64,000 nucleotides of DNA. Source: Hyphomicrobiales bacterium (GTDB lineage Bacteria > Pseudomonadota > Alphaproteobacteria > Rhizobiales > Rhizobiaceae). The position numbers and the translations under genes were made by a program. The notes beneath the pieces were generated by a model. That model saw nothing but the letters and a program-made list of their open reading frames with translations, did not search any database and was not told the DNA's origin. Shown in pieces: positions 10,215-18,543 of the stretch. The DNA lies in NCBI GenBank assembly GCA_900468065.1, contig UBTA01000057.1, positions 31,879-95,878 of the forward strand, read 5' to 3'. Position 1 is the stretch's first letter. The number at the start of each line of letters is the position of its first letter.

Positions 10215-10637
10215 ATGCGTGTCATGGTTATTGTAAAGGCGACGAAGGATAGCGAAGAGGGCGTCATGCCGACAACCGAGCTTCTGGAAGCAATGGGCAA
10301 ATACAACGAGGAACTGGTCAACGCCGGCATCATGATGGCCGGCGAAGGCCTGCACCCTTCGGTTAAGGGCAAGCGGATCGCTTTCGACGGGCCTAGCCGC
10401 ACCGTCATCGATGGCCCTTTTGCCGAAACCCGCGAGCTGATCGCCGGCTTCTGGCTCTGGGAAGTCAAAGACATGGCCGAAGCCGTCGAATGGGCCAAGC
10501 GTTGCCCCAACCCCATGCCCGGACCAAGCGAACTGGAAATCCGCCCAGTGTTCGAGGCGGCCGACTTCGGCGAGGCGTTCACGCCGGAGCTGGCCGAACA
10601 GGAAGAACGTCTGCGCGAAAAAGCAGCCAAGCGCTGA
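10215..10637 (+). CDS. YciI/DGPF domain protein
   Basis: Protein of 140 aa starting MRVMVIVKATKDSEEG after a GGGAG ribosome site. It has the DGPF signature (VIDGPFAETRELIAGFWLWE), followed by a ferredoxin-like helix (MAEAVEWAKRCP) and the pattern EIRPVFE. DGPF proteins are dimeric alpha-beta barrel proteins of unsettled biochemical role, and they are genomically tied to ECF42 sigma factors. Here it is directly followed by one, with a hairpin between them. Confidence 0.88.
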   Translation: MRVMVIVKATKDSEEGVMPTTELLEAMGKYNEELVNAGIMMAGEGLHPSVKGKRIAFDGPSRTVIDGPFAETRELIAGFWLWEVKDMAEAVEWAKRCPNPMPGPSELEIRPVFEAADFGEAFTPELAEQEERLREKAAKR

Positions 10638-10650
10638 TATCGCTCCATTA

Positions 10651-10678
10651 GCGTCAAGCCGCCACAGCGGCTTGACGC
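10651..10678 (+). terminator. perfect 12-bp hairpin between YciI and sigma genes
   Basis: Arms 10651-10662 and 10667-10678 pair perfectly (GCGTCAAGCCGC / its complement) with a CACA loop. No T-run follows, so it may attenuate or stabilise mRNA ends rather than fully terminate, letting YciI be made in excess of the sigma factor. Confidence 0.5.
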
Positions 10679-10707
10679 GGCCGCTGCTGCTTGCTTAATC
10701 CGCACGT

Positions 10708-11970
10708 ATGGTGGCAAACGAAACGCATCAGGCAATCGAGACAGTTTTCCGGATCGAACAGGCCCGGCTGATCGGTGGCCTGGCGCGGATGGTCCGGGAC
10801 GTGAGCCTCGCCGAAGAACTGGCGCAGGATGCTCTGGTGACCGCCCTCTCGGAATGGCCGAAGACCGGCGTTCCGAAAAATCCCGGCGCCTGGCTGATGG
10901 CGGCCGCCAAGCGCCGTGCCATCGACGGCTTCCGCCGCAACAAGATGCTCGTGCGCAAACACGCCGAAATCGGTCTTGATCTCGGGGAGGAAAGCGAAAA
11001 CCCTGTAGACGCGATAGCAACAGCGCTCGATGACGATCTGGGCGACGAACTGCTCGGCCTGATCTTTACCGCCTGCCACCCGATCCTGTCGTCCGAAGCG
11101 CGCGCAGCCCTGACGCTGCGGCTGATTGGCGGGCTGACGACCGACGAGATCGCCCGCGCCTTTCTCTCCAATGAGGCGACCATCGCTCAGCGGATCGTCA
11201 GGGCCAAGAAGACGCTCGGCAATGCCGGCCTGACCTATGCCGTGCCGCGCGGACCGGAACGCGAGGAGCGCCTCGCCTCGGTTCTGGAAGTGATCTACCT
11301 GATCTTCAACGAGGGTTATGCGGCGACTACTGGCGAGGACCTGATCCGACCTGCCCTTTGCGCCGAGGCCCAACGCCTCGGCCGCATTCTCGCTGGCCTG
11401 CTGCCCGGCGAACCGGAGGTGCAGGGCCTGCTGTCGCTGATGGAAATCCAGGCTTCGCGTCTCGCCGCCCGTGTTGCCCCAGACGGCTCGCCTATCCTTT
11501 TGACCGAACAGAACCGCGCCCATTGGGACCAGCTTCTGATCCACCGCGGGCTGGCTGCCCTGCAGCGCGCCGAAGCGCTCGGCGGTGCCAACGGCCCCTA
11601 TGCCCTGCAGGCGGCGCTGGCGGCCTGCCACGCACGCGCCCGCAAGGCGGAAGACACGGACTGGCAGAAGATCGCAGGCCTTTACGATACGCTGCGCGAA
11701 GTGATGCCGTCGCCGGTGGTCGATCTCAATCGGGCGGTGGCCCACAGCATGGCCTTCGGACCGGAAACCGGTCTCGCACGCCTTGACGAGATCGATCAAG
11801 CAGCGGGCTTGCACAACTATGTTCCCCTGCCAGCCGCAAGAGGTGATTTCCTGTTTCGTGCCGGGCGATTGGCGGAAGCCAAAGTTGAATTCGAGCGTGC
11901 CGCAGACCTCACCCGCAATACCCGCGAAAAAGCGTTTTTTCTCGCCCGCGCAGCTGCCTGCAGCCGTTGA
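10708..11970 (+). CDS. ECF42-type RNA polymerase sigma factor
   Basis: Protein of 420 aa, much longer than ordinary ECF sigma factors. Sigma-2 region at about residues 10-80 (LAEELAQDALVTALSEWP and GAWLMAAAKRRAIDGFRRN). Sigma-4 region at about 110-170 (LTLRLIGGLTTDEIARAFL and ATIAQRIVRAKK). The large C-terminal extension from about residue 185 (LEVIYLIFNEGYAATTGED to the end) is the SnoaL-less, TPR-like DUF6596 type found in group ECF42. No anti-sigma gene is nearby, which is typical of this group. Partner: the adjacent DGPF protein. Confidence 0.9.
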   Translation: MVANETHQAIETVFRIEQARLIGGLARMVRDVSLAEELAQDALVTALSEWPKTGVPKNPGAWLMAAAKRRAIDGFRRNKMLVRKHAEIGLDLGEESENPVDAIATALDDDLGDELLGLIFTACHPILSSEARAALTLRLIGGLTTDEIARAFLSNEATIAQRIVRAKKTLGNAGLTYAVPRGPEREERLASVLEVIYLIFNEGYAATTGEDLIRPALCAEAQRLGRILAGLLPGEPEVQGLLSLMEIQASRLAARVAPDGSPILLTEQNRAHWDQLLIHRGLAALQRAEALGGANGPYALQAALAACHARARKAEDTDWQKIAGLYDTLREVMPSPVVDLNRAVAHSMAFGPETGLARLDEIDQAAGLHNYVPLPAARGDFLFRAGRLAEAKVEFERAADLTRNTREKAFFLARAAACSR

Positions 11971-11984
11971 ACCGCTGGCCTTTT

Positions 11985-12605
11985 CTAGTCCGCAGGACCG
12001 TCATCCGCTGATAGATTGTGATCGGCCCAGTCGCTTTTCGGAATCTCGCTGCCAACCGCGAAGGCGAAGGACAAGACCTGCGTCAGGTCCGGCGTCACCT
12101 CGCAGGTGAAACCGATCGTGTACCAGCGGCGCTTGCTTCGAAACGCACCGCCATCGGCCCTGAGCTTTTGTCCGGAAAGCTCGGTATCGGCCATCGCATA
12201 GGCCACCAGAAAGTCCGGCTTCAGGGCGGCTTTCCAGAGATGGACCTGCTCCATCGCCTCGATATTGCAGAGCTGGACGATACGCTCGGAGGGCGCCAGC
12301 TGTCCCAATGCCTTACGGGCCTTGGCGCTGCGCGGATCGGCCAGAACCTTTGCCGACTGGAGGTGCGTTGCCTGAACCATCGCACTTGCCTCCAGACGTG
12401 GCCGGTCGGTCGGCAGCGCGGTAAAATCCGGTTCGGGATTGTCGGTTGCTGACGGATCGATCGACGGTTTGGAAGACACATCCCTCAAAGGCTCGGCACG
12501 GGTCTCGGCAACCGGTGGCCTGCTCGCGGCTTCAAACTGTTGCGGCGTCAGAACATCGACGGTAACGCTGTCTTGCGAGGACGGGACCTGCCGGCGGGGC
12601 GTCAC
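11985..12605 (-). CDS. DUF930 domain protein, N-terminus unclear
   Basis: The longest form with a standard start codon begins at the GTG at 12605 and gives 206 aa. Residues 75-200 (ASAMVQATHLQSAKVLADPR to QVLSFAFAVGSEIPKSDW) match what I recognise as the rhizobial DUF930 domain. The first 70 residues are Pro/Ser/Asp-rich. The frame stays open upstream to 12755 and encodes a good membrane anchor (SFSASLGFHVLIGLALLLAV), but no ATG, GTG or TTG occurs there in frame. The true protein may therefore start at a rare codon, or a base may be missing near the ATG at 12701. Function unknown. Convergent with the sigma factor gene. Confidence 0.7.
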   Translation of the reverse strand: MTPRRQVPSSQDSVTVDVLTPQQFEAASRPPVAETRAEPLRDVSSKPSIDPSATDNPEPDFTALPTDRPRLEASAMVQATHLQSAKVLADPRSAKARKALGQLAPSERIVQLCNIEAMEQVHLWKAALKPDFLVAYAMADTELSGQKLRADGGAFRSKRRWYTIGFTCEVTPDLTQVLSFAFAVGSEIPKSDWADHNLSADDGPAD

Positions 12606-12755
12606 GGCCAGAAGCAGGGCAAGCCCGATCAGGACGTGGAAGCCGAGCGAGGCACTGAAACTCCAGCCGCCGGGACGGCTGGCGGGAGGGGTGGCGCCGC
12701 ATGTTGCCGATGACCTCGCCCGCCTCCAGAACCATGCCAGCCCCTTGCCGGTGCG

Positions 12756-13922
12756 TTACATTCTGAGGCCGGGCACCGCCAGCGGATTATCCTCCAGCGC
12801 CTGCCGGTCCGGCCGGTCGATGCGCGGCTTGCCGGTAAAAGCGTCGAAGAGATCCCGCACGAACGCTTCCGGCAGATCCTTGGTGATCAGCACCATGCGG
12901 GTGCGCCGGTCGGAAGGGTCGGGCCAAGCGGCCATGCGCTGCGGCGTATGAAACACGGTCTGTACGCCATGCAGGATCAGCGGCCGGTCGGGATTGTCGG
13001 ACATCGATACGATCGCCTTCATCCGCAGCAACTTTTCGCCATGAGCGGACCGCAGGAGATCGACGAACATTTCCAGCGCCATCGGATCGATTGGCCGGTC
13101 GTGGACGAGGCTGAACGAGCGGATATCGGCGCCATGCCGGTTTTCGTCGTGGTGATGATGATGATGGTCATGGCCGCAATTTTCGTGATCGCAATGCTCA
13201 TGATGGGCAGCATGGTCGTGATCGTGATGATGATCATGGTCCGCCGCCGCCTCGTCCTGCAGCCAGCGGCCGACATCGGCGATCTTGGTTCCGGGATCGT
13301 AGAGCCCGCACTGGAAGAGTTCCGCCTTGCCAGCCTCGGGCAGATCGCCGTCGATCATCGGTGCGCGCGGATTGAGCTGCCTTAGCCGCGCTTTCAGCGA
13401 GATCACCGCATCCGGTGTCGTCAGTGACATCTTGCTGATCACCAGCCGGTCCGCCATCGCCACCTGCTTGACCGCCTCTTCGTGATTGTCGAGCGTGGAA
13501 AGACCGTTGGCCGCATCGACGACGGTAACCACGCCGTCGAGCCGATAGCTCTGGGCAATAACCGGATTGCCCATGACCGACTGCAGCACCGGCGCCGGAT
13601 CGGCAAGGCCGGTGGTCTCGATGACGACGCGTTTCAACGGCTTGATCTTGCCGGTCTGCATCCGGTCCATCAGATCGGCCAGCGTATCGACCAGTTCACC
13701 ACGCACCGTGCAGCAGAGGCAGCCATCCGACAATTCGATGATCCCGTCGCTCGATGCCTCGACCAGCAGATGATCGAGCGAGACATCGCCGAACTCGTTG
13801 ATGATCACGGCGGTATCTGTAAGATCGGGATCCTTCAGCAGCCTGTTCAGAAGGGACGTCTTTCCCGCACCGAGGAAACCGGTGAGGATCGACACCGGTA
13901 CGGCGTTCAGCAGAAGGCTCAT
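12756..13922 (-). CDS. CobW/COG0523 family GTP-binding metallochaperone
   Basis: Protein of 388 aa. Walker A loop GFLGAGKTSLLN is near residue 17, and the G3E-type ELSDGCLCCTVRGEL holds the metal-binding CxCC motif (about 70). The central linker (about residues 220-255) is extremely His/Asp/Glu-rich with His runs and two Cys. The C-terminal CobW_C domain follows (FSLVHDRPIDPMALEMF). These GTPases deliver zinc or cobalt to client enzymes. No clear Zur box or client gene is visible alongside, so the metal is uncertain; the His-rich loop favours zinc. Confidence 0.9.
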   Translation of the reverse strand: MSLLLNAVPVSILTGFLGAGKTSLLNRLLKDPDLTDTAVIINEFGDVSLDHLLVEASSDGIIELSDGCLCCTVRGELVDTLADLMDRMQTGKIKPLKRVVIETTGLADPAPVLQSVMGNPVIAQSYRLDGVVTVVDAANGLSTLDNHEEAVKQVAMADRLVISKMSLTTPDAVISLKARLRQLNPRAPMIDGDLPEAGKAELFQCGLYDPGTKIADVGRWLQDEAAADHDHHHDHDHAAHHEHCDHENCGHDHHHHHHDENRHGADIRSFSLVHDRPIDPMALEMFVDLLRSAHGEKLLRMKAIVSMSDNPDRPLILHGVQTVFHTPQRMAAWPDPSDRRTRMVLITKDLPEAFVRDLFDAFTGKPRIDRPDRQALEDNPLAVPGLRM

Positions 13923-13949
13923 GGTTTATCCGATCAGTATGCGCAAGCT

Positions 13950-15077
13950 TTAGAAAACGGGGCGAGGAACCGGGATCGGCACATTGGCGACATCGCCTTG
14001 CGCGGTCTCCGTCTGGTCCTTGCCCTTGGCATCCGTCACCTTCTCGGTGCCCGGGATAAGCCCGGCAGCGACAAGATTCAGCGGGCGGTTGATCTCGTGA
14101 ATATAGGGCGACAGCAATTTCTGCCGGCCACCTTCATCACGGTTTTCCGAGCGCACCTTGGCTGCCTTCGGATTGCAGATTTCCTTGCTGACATCGGCGA
14201 CCATGTCGCGGCTCTCGCCATAGGGCGCAATCTGGCCAAGCCCAGGCTTGCCGGCGCCGCTCGATGTCAGGCCGAGTTGCAGCAACCGCGCCGACTCGTC
14301 CGCCCGGCCACCAAGGCTGTCGGCGCCAAGGACGACGGAAACGACGGCACGCCCATTGCGTGTCGCAGATGAAACCTGATTGAAGCCCGAAGCGCAGATA
14401 AAGCCGGTCTTCATGCCATCGGCACCATCGAAGCGGCCGATCAGCATGTTGAAGTTGGGATAATTCTTCTTGCCCGTGGTGAAACCTTCATAGGCAAAAT
14501 ACGCTGCATATTGCGGAAACTCGCGCTTGATCGTGATCGCCAGAACGGCGAGGTCGCGCGCTGTTGTGTACTGCCCCGGCGCCGGTAGCCCGTTGGGGTT
14601 GACGAAATGCGAAGAGGTCATGCCGATCCGCAGAGCCTCGGAATTCATCATGTTGATGAACGCCGGCTCGGAGCCAGCCACGGTCTCGCCGATCGCAACA
14701 GCAATGTCGTTGGCCGATTTGATCAGCATCATCTTCAACGCACTGTCGAGCGTGACGGCCTGGCCGGGCTTGTAGAACATCTTGCTCGGCGGCTCGCCGG
14801 CGGCGTTCTTGCTCATCACCACCGGGGTTTCCAGTGTCAGCTGGCCGGATTTCAGCGCCTGGAAGGTCGTATAGGCCGTCATCAGCTTGGTCAGCGACGC
14901 CGGATACCATTTCTGGTAGATTTCCCGCTGCTCGTAGACCTTCAACGAACTGACATCGACAACCAGCTGAGGATTGGCCGCACTCGGCAGTGCGGCCGAC
15001 AGCAGCGACGCGCAGGCGCCTGTCAGGACTGCGAATAGCTTCAGCGCGCCACTCTTGCGAATTCCAGTTGTCACCAC
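13950..15077 (-). CDS. D-alanyl-D-alanine carboxypeptidase (peptidase S11)
   Basis: Protein of 375 aa with an N-terminal signal peptide (LKLFAVLTGACASLLSAALP). The penicillin-binding motifs are present: SxxK in PASLTKLMTAY, SxN in IKSANDIAVAIGE, and KTG in DGMKTGFICASGFN. It trims the terminal D-Ala of muropeptides in the periplasm. The C-terminal tail is short and polar, ending IPVPRPVF, without the long PBP5 amphipathic anchor. It lies 27 bp upstream of cobW on the same strand. Confidence 0.92.
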   Translation of the reverse strand: MVTTGIRKSGALKLFAVLTGACASLLSAALPSAANPQLVVDVSSLKVYEQREIYQKWYPASLTKLMTAYTTFQALKSGQLTLETPVVMSKNAAGEPPSKMFYKPGQAVTLDSALKMMLIKSANDIAVAIGETVAGSEPAFINMMNSEALRIGMTSSHFVNPNGLPAPGQYTTARDLAVLAITIKREFPQYAAYFAYEGFTTGKKNYPNFNMLIGRFDGADGMKTGFICASGFNQVSSATRNGRAVVSVVLGADSLGGRADESARLLQLGLTSSGAGKPGLGQIAPYGESRDMVADVSKEICNPKAAKVRSENRDEGGRQKLLSPYIHEINRPLNLVAAGLIPGTEKVTDAKGKDQTETAQGDVANVPIPVPRPVF

Positions 15078-15219
15078 GTCAGACCTCGAAATTTCGGGAA
15101 TTGCCTCGTATCCTCCGGCTATTTAACCTATATGGCGAGGAGATGGCAAAGACCATTCTTTTGCGCCGATGCCAAATATCCCGTATCCCATGCCCGCAAT
15201 GGACCCACAGGAAGCCAAA

Positions 15220-16383
15220 ATGCCTATTCTGAACCGCGCAGCAGAGCTCCAGACCGAAGTCACGGAATGGCGCCGCCACCTCCATACGAAGCCGGAACTG
15301 CTGTTTGCCGTCGAAAATACGGCAGCTTTCGTCGAAAATAAATTGAGAGAATTCGGCGTTGACGAAATCGTCACGGGCCTCGGCCGCACCGGCGTCGTTG
15401 GCCTGATCAAGGGCAATCTCGGCGAAGGCCGCACCATCGGCATGCGCGCCGACATGGATGCCCTGCCGATGACGGAGACCAGCGGCAAGCCCTGGGCCTC
15501 GACAACCGCCGGCAAGATGCACGCCTGCGGCCACGACGGCCACACCGCCATGCTTCTGGGTGCTGCAAAATATCTCGCCGAAACACGCAATTTCAAAGGC
15601 GCGGTGGCGGTGATCTTCCAGCCGGCCGAAGAAGGTGGCGCTGGCGGCCACGAGATGGTCAAGGATGGCATGATGGAGCGCTTTGCCATCGAGGAAGTCT
15701 ATGGCATGCACAATATGCCGGGCATGCCGGTTGGCCAGTTCGGCAGCCGCGTTGGCCCGATCATGGCCTCGACCGATGAATTCACCATCACCATCGATGG
15801 CCGCGGCGGCCACGCCGCCCAGCCGCACAAGACGATCGACCCGATCGTCATCGGCTCACAGATCGTCACCGCGCTGCAGACCATTGCCTCGCGCTCGGTC
15901 GATCCGCTATTTTCGGTCGTTGTCTCTGTGACGAAATTCAATGCCGGCTTTGCCCATAACATTATCCCGGAGCAGGCCCTGCTCGGCGGTACGGTCCGCA
16001 CGCTGATGCCGGAAGTGCGCGATCTCGCCGAACATCGTATCAAGCAGATTTGCGAAGGCCTGGGCGCCGCCTATGGTGCCAAGATCAAGGTCGCCTACGC
16101 CCGCAACTATCCGGTCACGGTCAACCACCGCGACGAAACCGGCCATGCCCTTTCGGCGGCAACAAACATCGCCGGCGAAAATCAGGTATCGGGCGATCTC
16201 GATCCGATGATGGGCGGCGAGGATTTTTCCTACATGCTGCTGGCCCGTCCGGGCGCCTTCATCTTCATCGGCAATGGCGACACGGCCGGGCTGCACAACC
16301 CGGGCTACGACTTCAATGATGAGGCAATCCCGCACGGCATCTCCTATTGGGTGAAGCTCGCCGAAATGCGGCTGGCGGCTTAA
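15220..16383 (+). CDS. M20 family amidohydrolase (hippurate/N-acyl-amino-acid hydrolase type)
   Basis: Protein of 387 aa from the ATG at 15220 (MPILNRAAELQTEV), which has an AGGAA ribosome site; the frame extends to 15169. Metal-site segments are intact: MRADMDALPM, MHACGHDGHTAMLLG, QPAEEGGAGG, YGMHNMPGMP, and the final HNPGYDFND. The lid domain contains GRGGHAAQPH. Family members hydrolyse N-acyl amino acids or related amides, and the physiological substrate is not predictable. It is divergent from the carboxypeptidase gene and followed by an Lrp-type regulator that may control it. Confidence 0.92.
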   Translation: MPILNRAAELQTEVTEWRRHLHTKPELLFAVENTAAFVENKLREFGVDEIVTGLGRTGVVGLIKGNLGEGRTIGMRADMDALPMTETSGKPWASTTAGKMHACGHDGHTAMLLGAAKYLAETRNFKGAVAVIFQPAEEGGAGGHEMVKDGMMERFAIEEVYGMHNMPGMPVGQFGSRVGPIMASTDEFTITIDGRGGHAAQPHKTIDPIVIGSQIVTALQTIASRSVDPLFSVVVSVTKFNAGFAHNIIPEQALLGGTVRTLMPEVRDLAEHRIKQICEGLGAAYGAKIKVAYARNYPVTVNHRDETGHALSAATNIAGENQVSGDLDPMMGGEDFSYMLLARPGAFIFIGNGDTAGLHNPGYDFNDEAIPHGISYWVKLAEMRLAA

Positions 16384-16414
16384 GCCGTCAAAGCGCCGAA
16401 GGATTGGGAAACCG

Positions 16415-16879
16415 ATGCATGAGATAGACAAAATCGACCGGCGGATTCTCAACATCCTGCAGGCGGACGGCCGGATCACCAATCTGGAACTGGCCGACCG
16501 CATCGGGCTTTCGCCGACTGCCACCAGCGAGCGGCTGCGCCGCTTGCTGAAGGAAGGCTATGTCTCGGGCTTTGGCGCACGTCTCGATCCGCACAAGCTT
16601 GGCTTCGGACTGCTCGTCTTCATCGAGGTGATGCTCGACAAGACGACGCCCGAAGTGTTCGACAAATTCGCCGTCGCGGTCAAACAGGCGCCGTCGGTGC
16701 TTGAATGCCATATGGTGGCCGGTGGTTTCGATTATCTCGTTAAAACCCGCTTCGAGGATATGAACGCCTATCGCAACTTCCTCGGCCAGGTGCTGTGGAC
16801 CTTGCCGGGCGTCAAGGAAACGCGGACCTACGCGGTGATGGAAGAAATCAAGAACGACGGGCCGCTTCCGCTGGGCTGA
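16415..16879 (+). CDS. Lrp/AsnC family transcriptional regulator
   Basis: Protein of 154 aa. N-terminal winged HTH (DKIDRRILNILQADGRITNL then LADRIGLSPTATSERLRRL), linker, and a RAM ligand domain (FGLLVFIEVMLDK to VMEEIKND). These proteins form octamers and sense amino acids. It follows the M20 gene by 31 bp, so control of amino acid metabolism, perhaps of that gene, is plausible but not shown. The sequence most resembles PutR-like Lrp proteins. Confidence 0.92.
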   Translation: MHEIDKIDRRILNILQADGRITNLELADRIGLSPTATSERLRRLLKEGYVSGFGARLDPHKLGFGLLVFIEVMLDKTTPEVFDKFAVAVKQAPSVLECHMVAGGFDYLVKTRFEDMNAYRNFLGQVLWTLPGVKETRTYAVMEEIKNDGPLPLG

Positions 16880-17057
16880 GCGCCGTCTGTTCCGACAATC
16901 GGCAACCGGTCACAACGAGGCCACAAAGCGCAACAGCGCTGAGTTGCCGCCTTCACCAAATTCCATATTGTGCGCACTTGCGACGATCAAAGATGTGATT
17001 CTCGCTTCAACCTGGATGATGGCGGGCAAGGTTGCACCGTGCAATGGAAACTCGATA

Positions 17058-17909
17058 ATGGCCGTAGCGCACCTTAAACACTGGAATATGTCGTTTGGCG
17101 AAGGCCAGCCGCTGGCCGTTATCGCAGGCCTGAATGTCCTGGAAAACCTGGAATTGTCACTGGATGTGGGGCGGCACCTAAAGGCGGTCACAGCCGATCT
17201 CGGCTTGCCTTTCGTGTTCAAAGCCAGCTTCGACAAGGCCAACCGTTCCTCAAACGCCAGCTATCGCGGACCTGGGTTGAAAGATGGCCTCGCCATGCTT
17301 GCGGAGATCAAGCGGACCTTGAATGTGCCGATTGCCACGGATATTCACGAGATCGATCAGGCAGAGGCAGTCGCCGCCGTTGCTGATCTGGTTCAGATTC
17401 CCGCATTCCTGTGCCGTCAAACAGATCTGATTGTCGCAACCGCCATCGCCACAGACCGCGCCGGTGGCCTGCTGCACGTCAAGAAAGCCCAGTTCCTCGC
17501 TCCCTGGGACTGCAAGAACATCATCGCCAAAGCGCGGGCGGTCGCGCCCGATCTCCAGATCATTTTGTGCGAACGCGGCAGTTCCTTCGGCTACAACAAT
17601 CTGATCGTCGATATGCTCGGCATTCCCGAAATGCAGCGTCTCGGGGTTCCGGTGAGCATTGATGCGACGCATTCCGTGCAATTGCCGGGCGCCGATCCCC
17701 GCACCAACGGCAGCTCGACGGGCGGACGCCGCGAAGGCGTACCCATCATCGCCAAGGCGGCCGTGGCGGCCGGTGCAGATGGCGTATTCCTTGAGTTTCA
17801 CCCCGATCCTGACCGGGCGCTGTGTGACGGGCCAAGCTGCCTTCCCCTTGACATGGCGGCAGGCCTGCTTTCCACCCTGCGCGCGGTACATCAGGCGGTG
17901 CGGTCTTAA
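17058..17909 (+). CDS. kdsA: 3-deoxy-8-phosphooctulonate (KDO-8-P) synthase
   Basis: Protein of 283 aa from the ATG at 17058 (MAVAHLKHWNMSFGEG); the frame is open to 16944 but the family length fits 17058. It condenses phosphoenolpyruvate and arabinose-5-phosphate for lipopolysaccharide KDO synthesis. Motifs: FKASFDKANRSS, SYRGPGL, DIHEIDQAE, IPAFLCRQTDL, GYNNLIVDMLG, TNGSSTGGRRE and EFHPDPDRALCDGPS. The Asn in AGLNVLEN, where metal-dependent enzymes have Cys, suggests the metal-independent class. Confidence 0.95.
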   Translation: MAVAHLKHWNMSFGEGQPLAVIAGLNVLENLELSLDVGRHLKAVTADLGLPFVFKASFDKANRSSNASYRGPGLKDGLAMLAEIKRTLNVPIATDIHEIDQAEAVAAVADLVQIPAFLCRQTDLIVATAIATDRAGGLLHVKKAQFLAPWDCKNIIAKARAVAPDLQIILCERGSSFGYNNLIVDMLGIPEMQRLGVPVSIDATHSVQLPGADPRTNGSSTGGRREGVPIIAKAAVAAGADGVFLEFHPDPDRALCDGPSCLPLDMAAGLLSTLRAVHQAVRS

Positions 17910-18112
17910 GCACAAGCGAAGACGCGGACGACCTCGCGCGAGTAGCGCTTTTCGCTACGGCTGCCAAATCCGATCTCGTCACGAAATCCGGCCGTCTAAG
18001 CCGGCGATATCGTTCGCCCGTATCACCACAATTTTGGTTCTTTTCAAACGGCACCGATTGCGCATAGGCTCAAAGTGCAGCTCGATCATCGAGCCAATTT
18101 TTGAGGGGTCCC

Positions 18113-18475
18113 ATGAAAAAGATCATTATCGCCGCGGCGCTCGCGCTCGCAGCTGCTTCCGGCGCGAATGCGCAAACCGTCAATGCCGGTAAATATACCG
18201 TTCAAGGTACCAATCTCGACGGGTCGGCCTATTCCGGCACGGCGGAAATTACGCTCGCCAGCGAAACCACCTGCGTGATCGAGTGGGAAACCGCCGGCGT
18301 CAAATCGACCGGCGTCTGCATGCTCAACGGGGATGCGTTTGCAGCCGCCTACGTGCTCGAAGACGCCATGGGGCTGATCGTCTACCAGGTCAAGGGCGAT
18401 GGCACGCTTGACGGCGCCTGGACGATTACCGGCAAGGATGGCTCCGGCACCGAAGTTTTGACCGAAGTAAAATAG
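18113..18475 (+). CDS. small secreted protein of unknown function
   Basis: Protein of 120 aa with a textbook signal peptide (MKKIIIAAALALAAASGANA). The ATG follows a GAGGGG ribosome site. The mature 99 residues form likely beta strands with repeated Gly/Thr (GKYTVQGTNLDGSAYSGTAE, VKGDGTLDGAWTITGKDGSG) and two Cys (TTCVIEWE, TGVCML) that could form a disulfide. It resembles a lipocalin-like or beta-barrel periplasmic protein. Monocistronic, ended by a strong terminator. Function not recognised. Confidence 0.8.
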   Translation: MKKIIIAAALALAAASGANAQTVNAGKYTVQGTNLDGSAYSGTAEITLASETTCVIEWETAGVKSTGVCMLNGDAFAAAYVLEDAMGLIVYQVKGDGTLDGAWTITGKDGSGTEVLTEVK

Positions 18476-18498
18476 CCCTTTGATTGGGCGAACGCGAC

Positions 18499-18531
18499 AA
18501 AAGGCCGGCAAGCTGAACGTGCCGGCCTTTT
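18499..18531. terminator. bidirectional rho-independent terminator
   Basis: The sequence AAAAGGCCGGCA (18499-18510) pairs with TGCCGGCCTTTT (18520-18531) around a 9-nt loop. A-run on one side and T-run on the other make it work for both the secreted-protein gene and the convergent dehydrogenase gene. Confidence 0.9.
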
Positions 18532-18543
18532 CGTTTCCATGAA

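Noticed and set aside
10654..11814. 386-codon minus-strand ORF
   Set aside because: Antisense of the sigma factor gene, no supporting start or domain.
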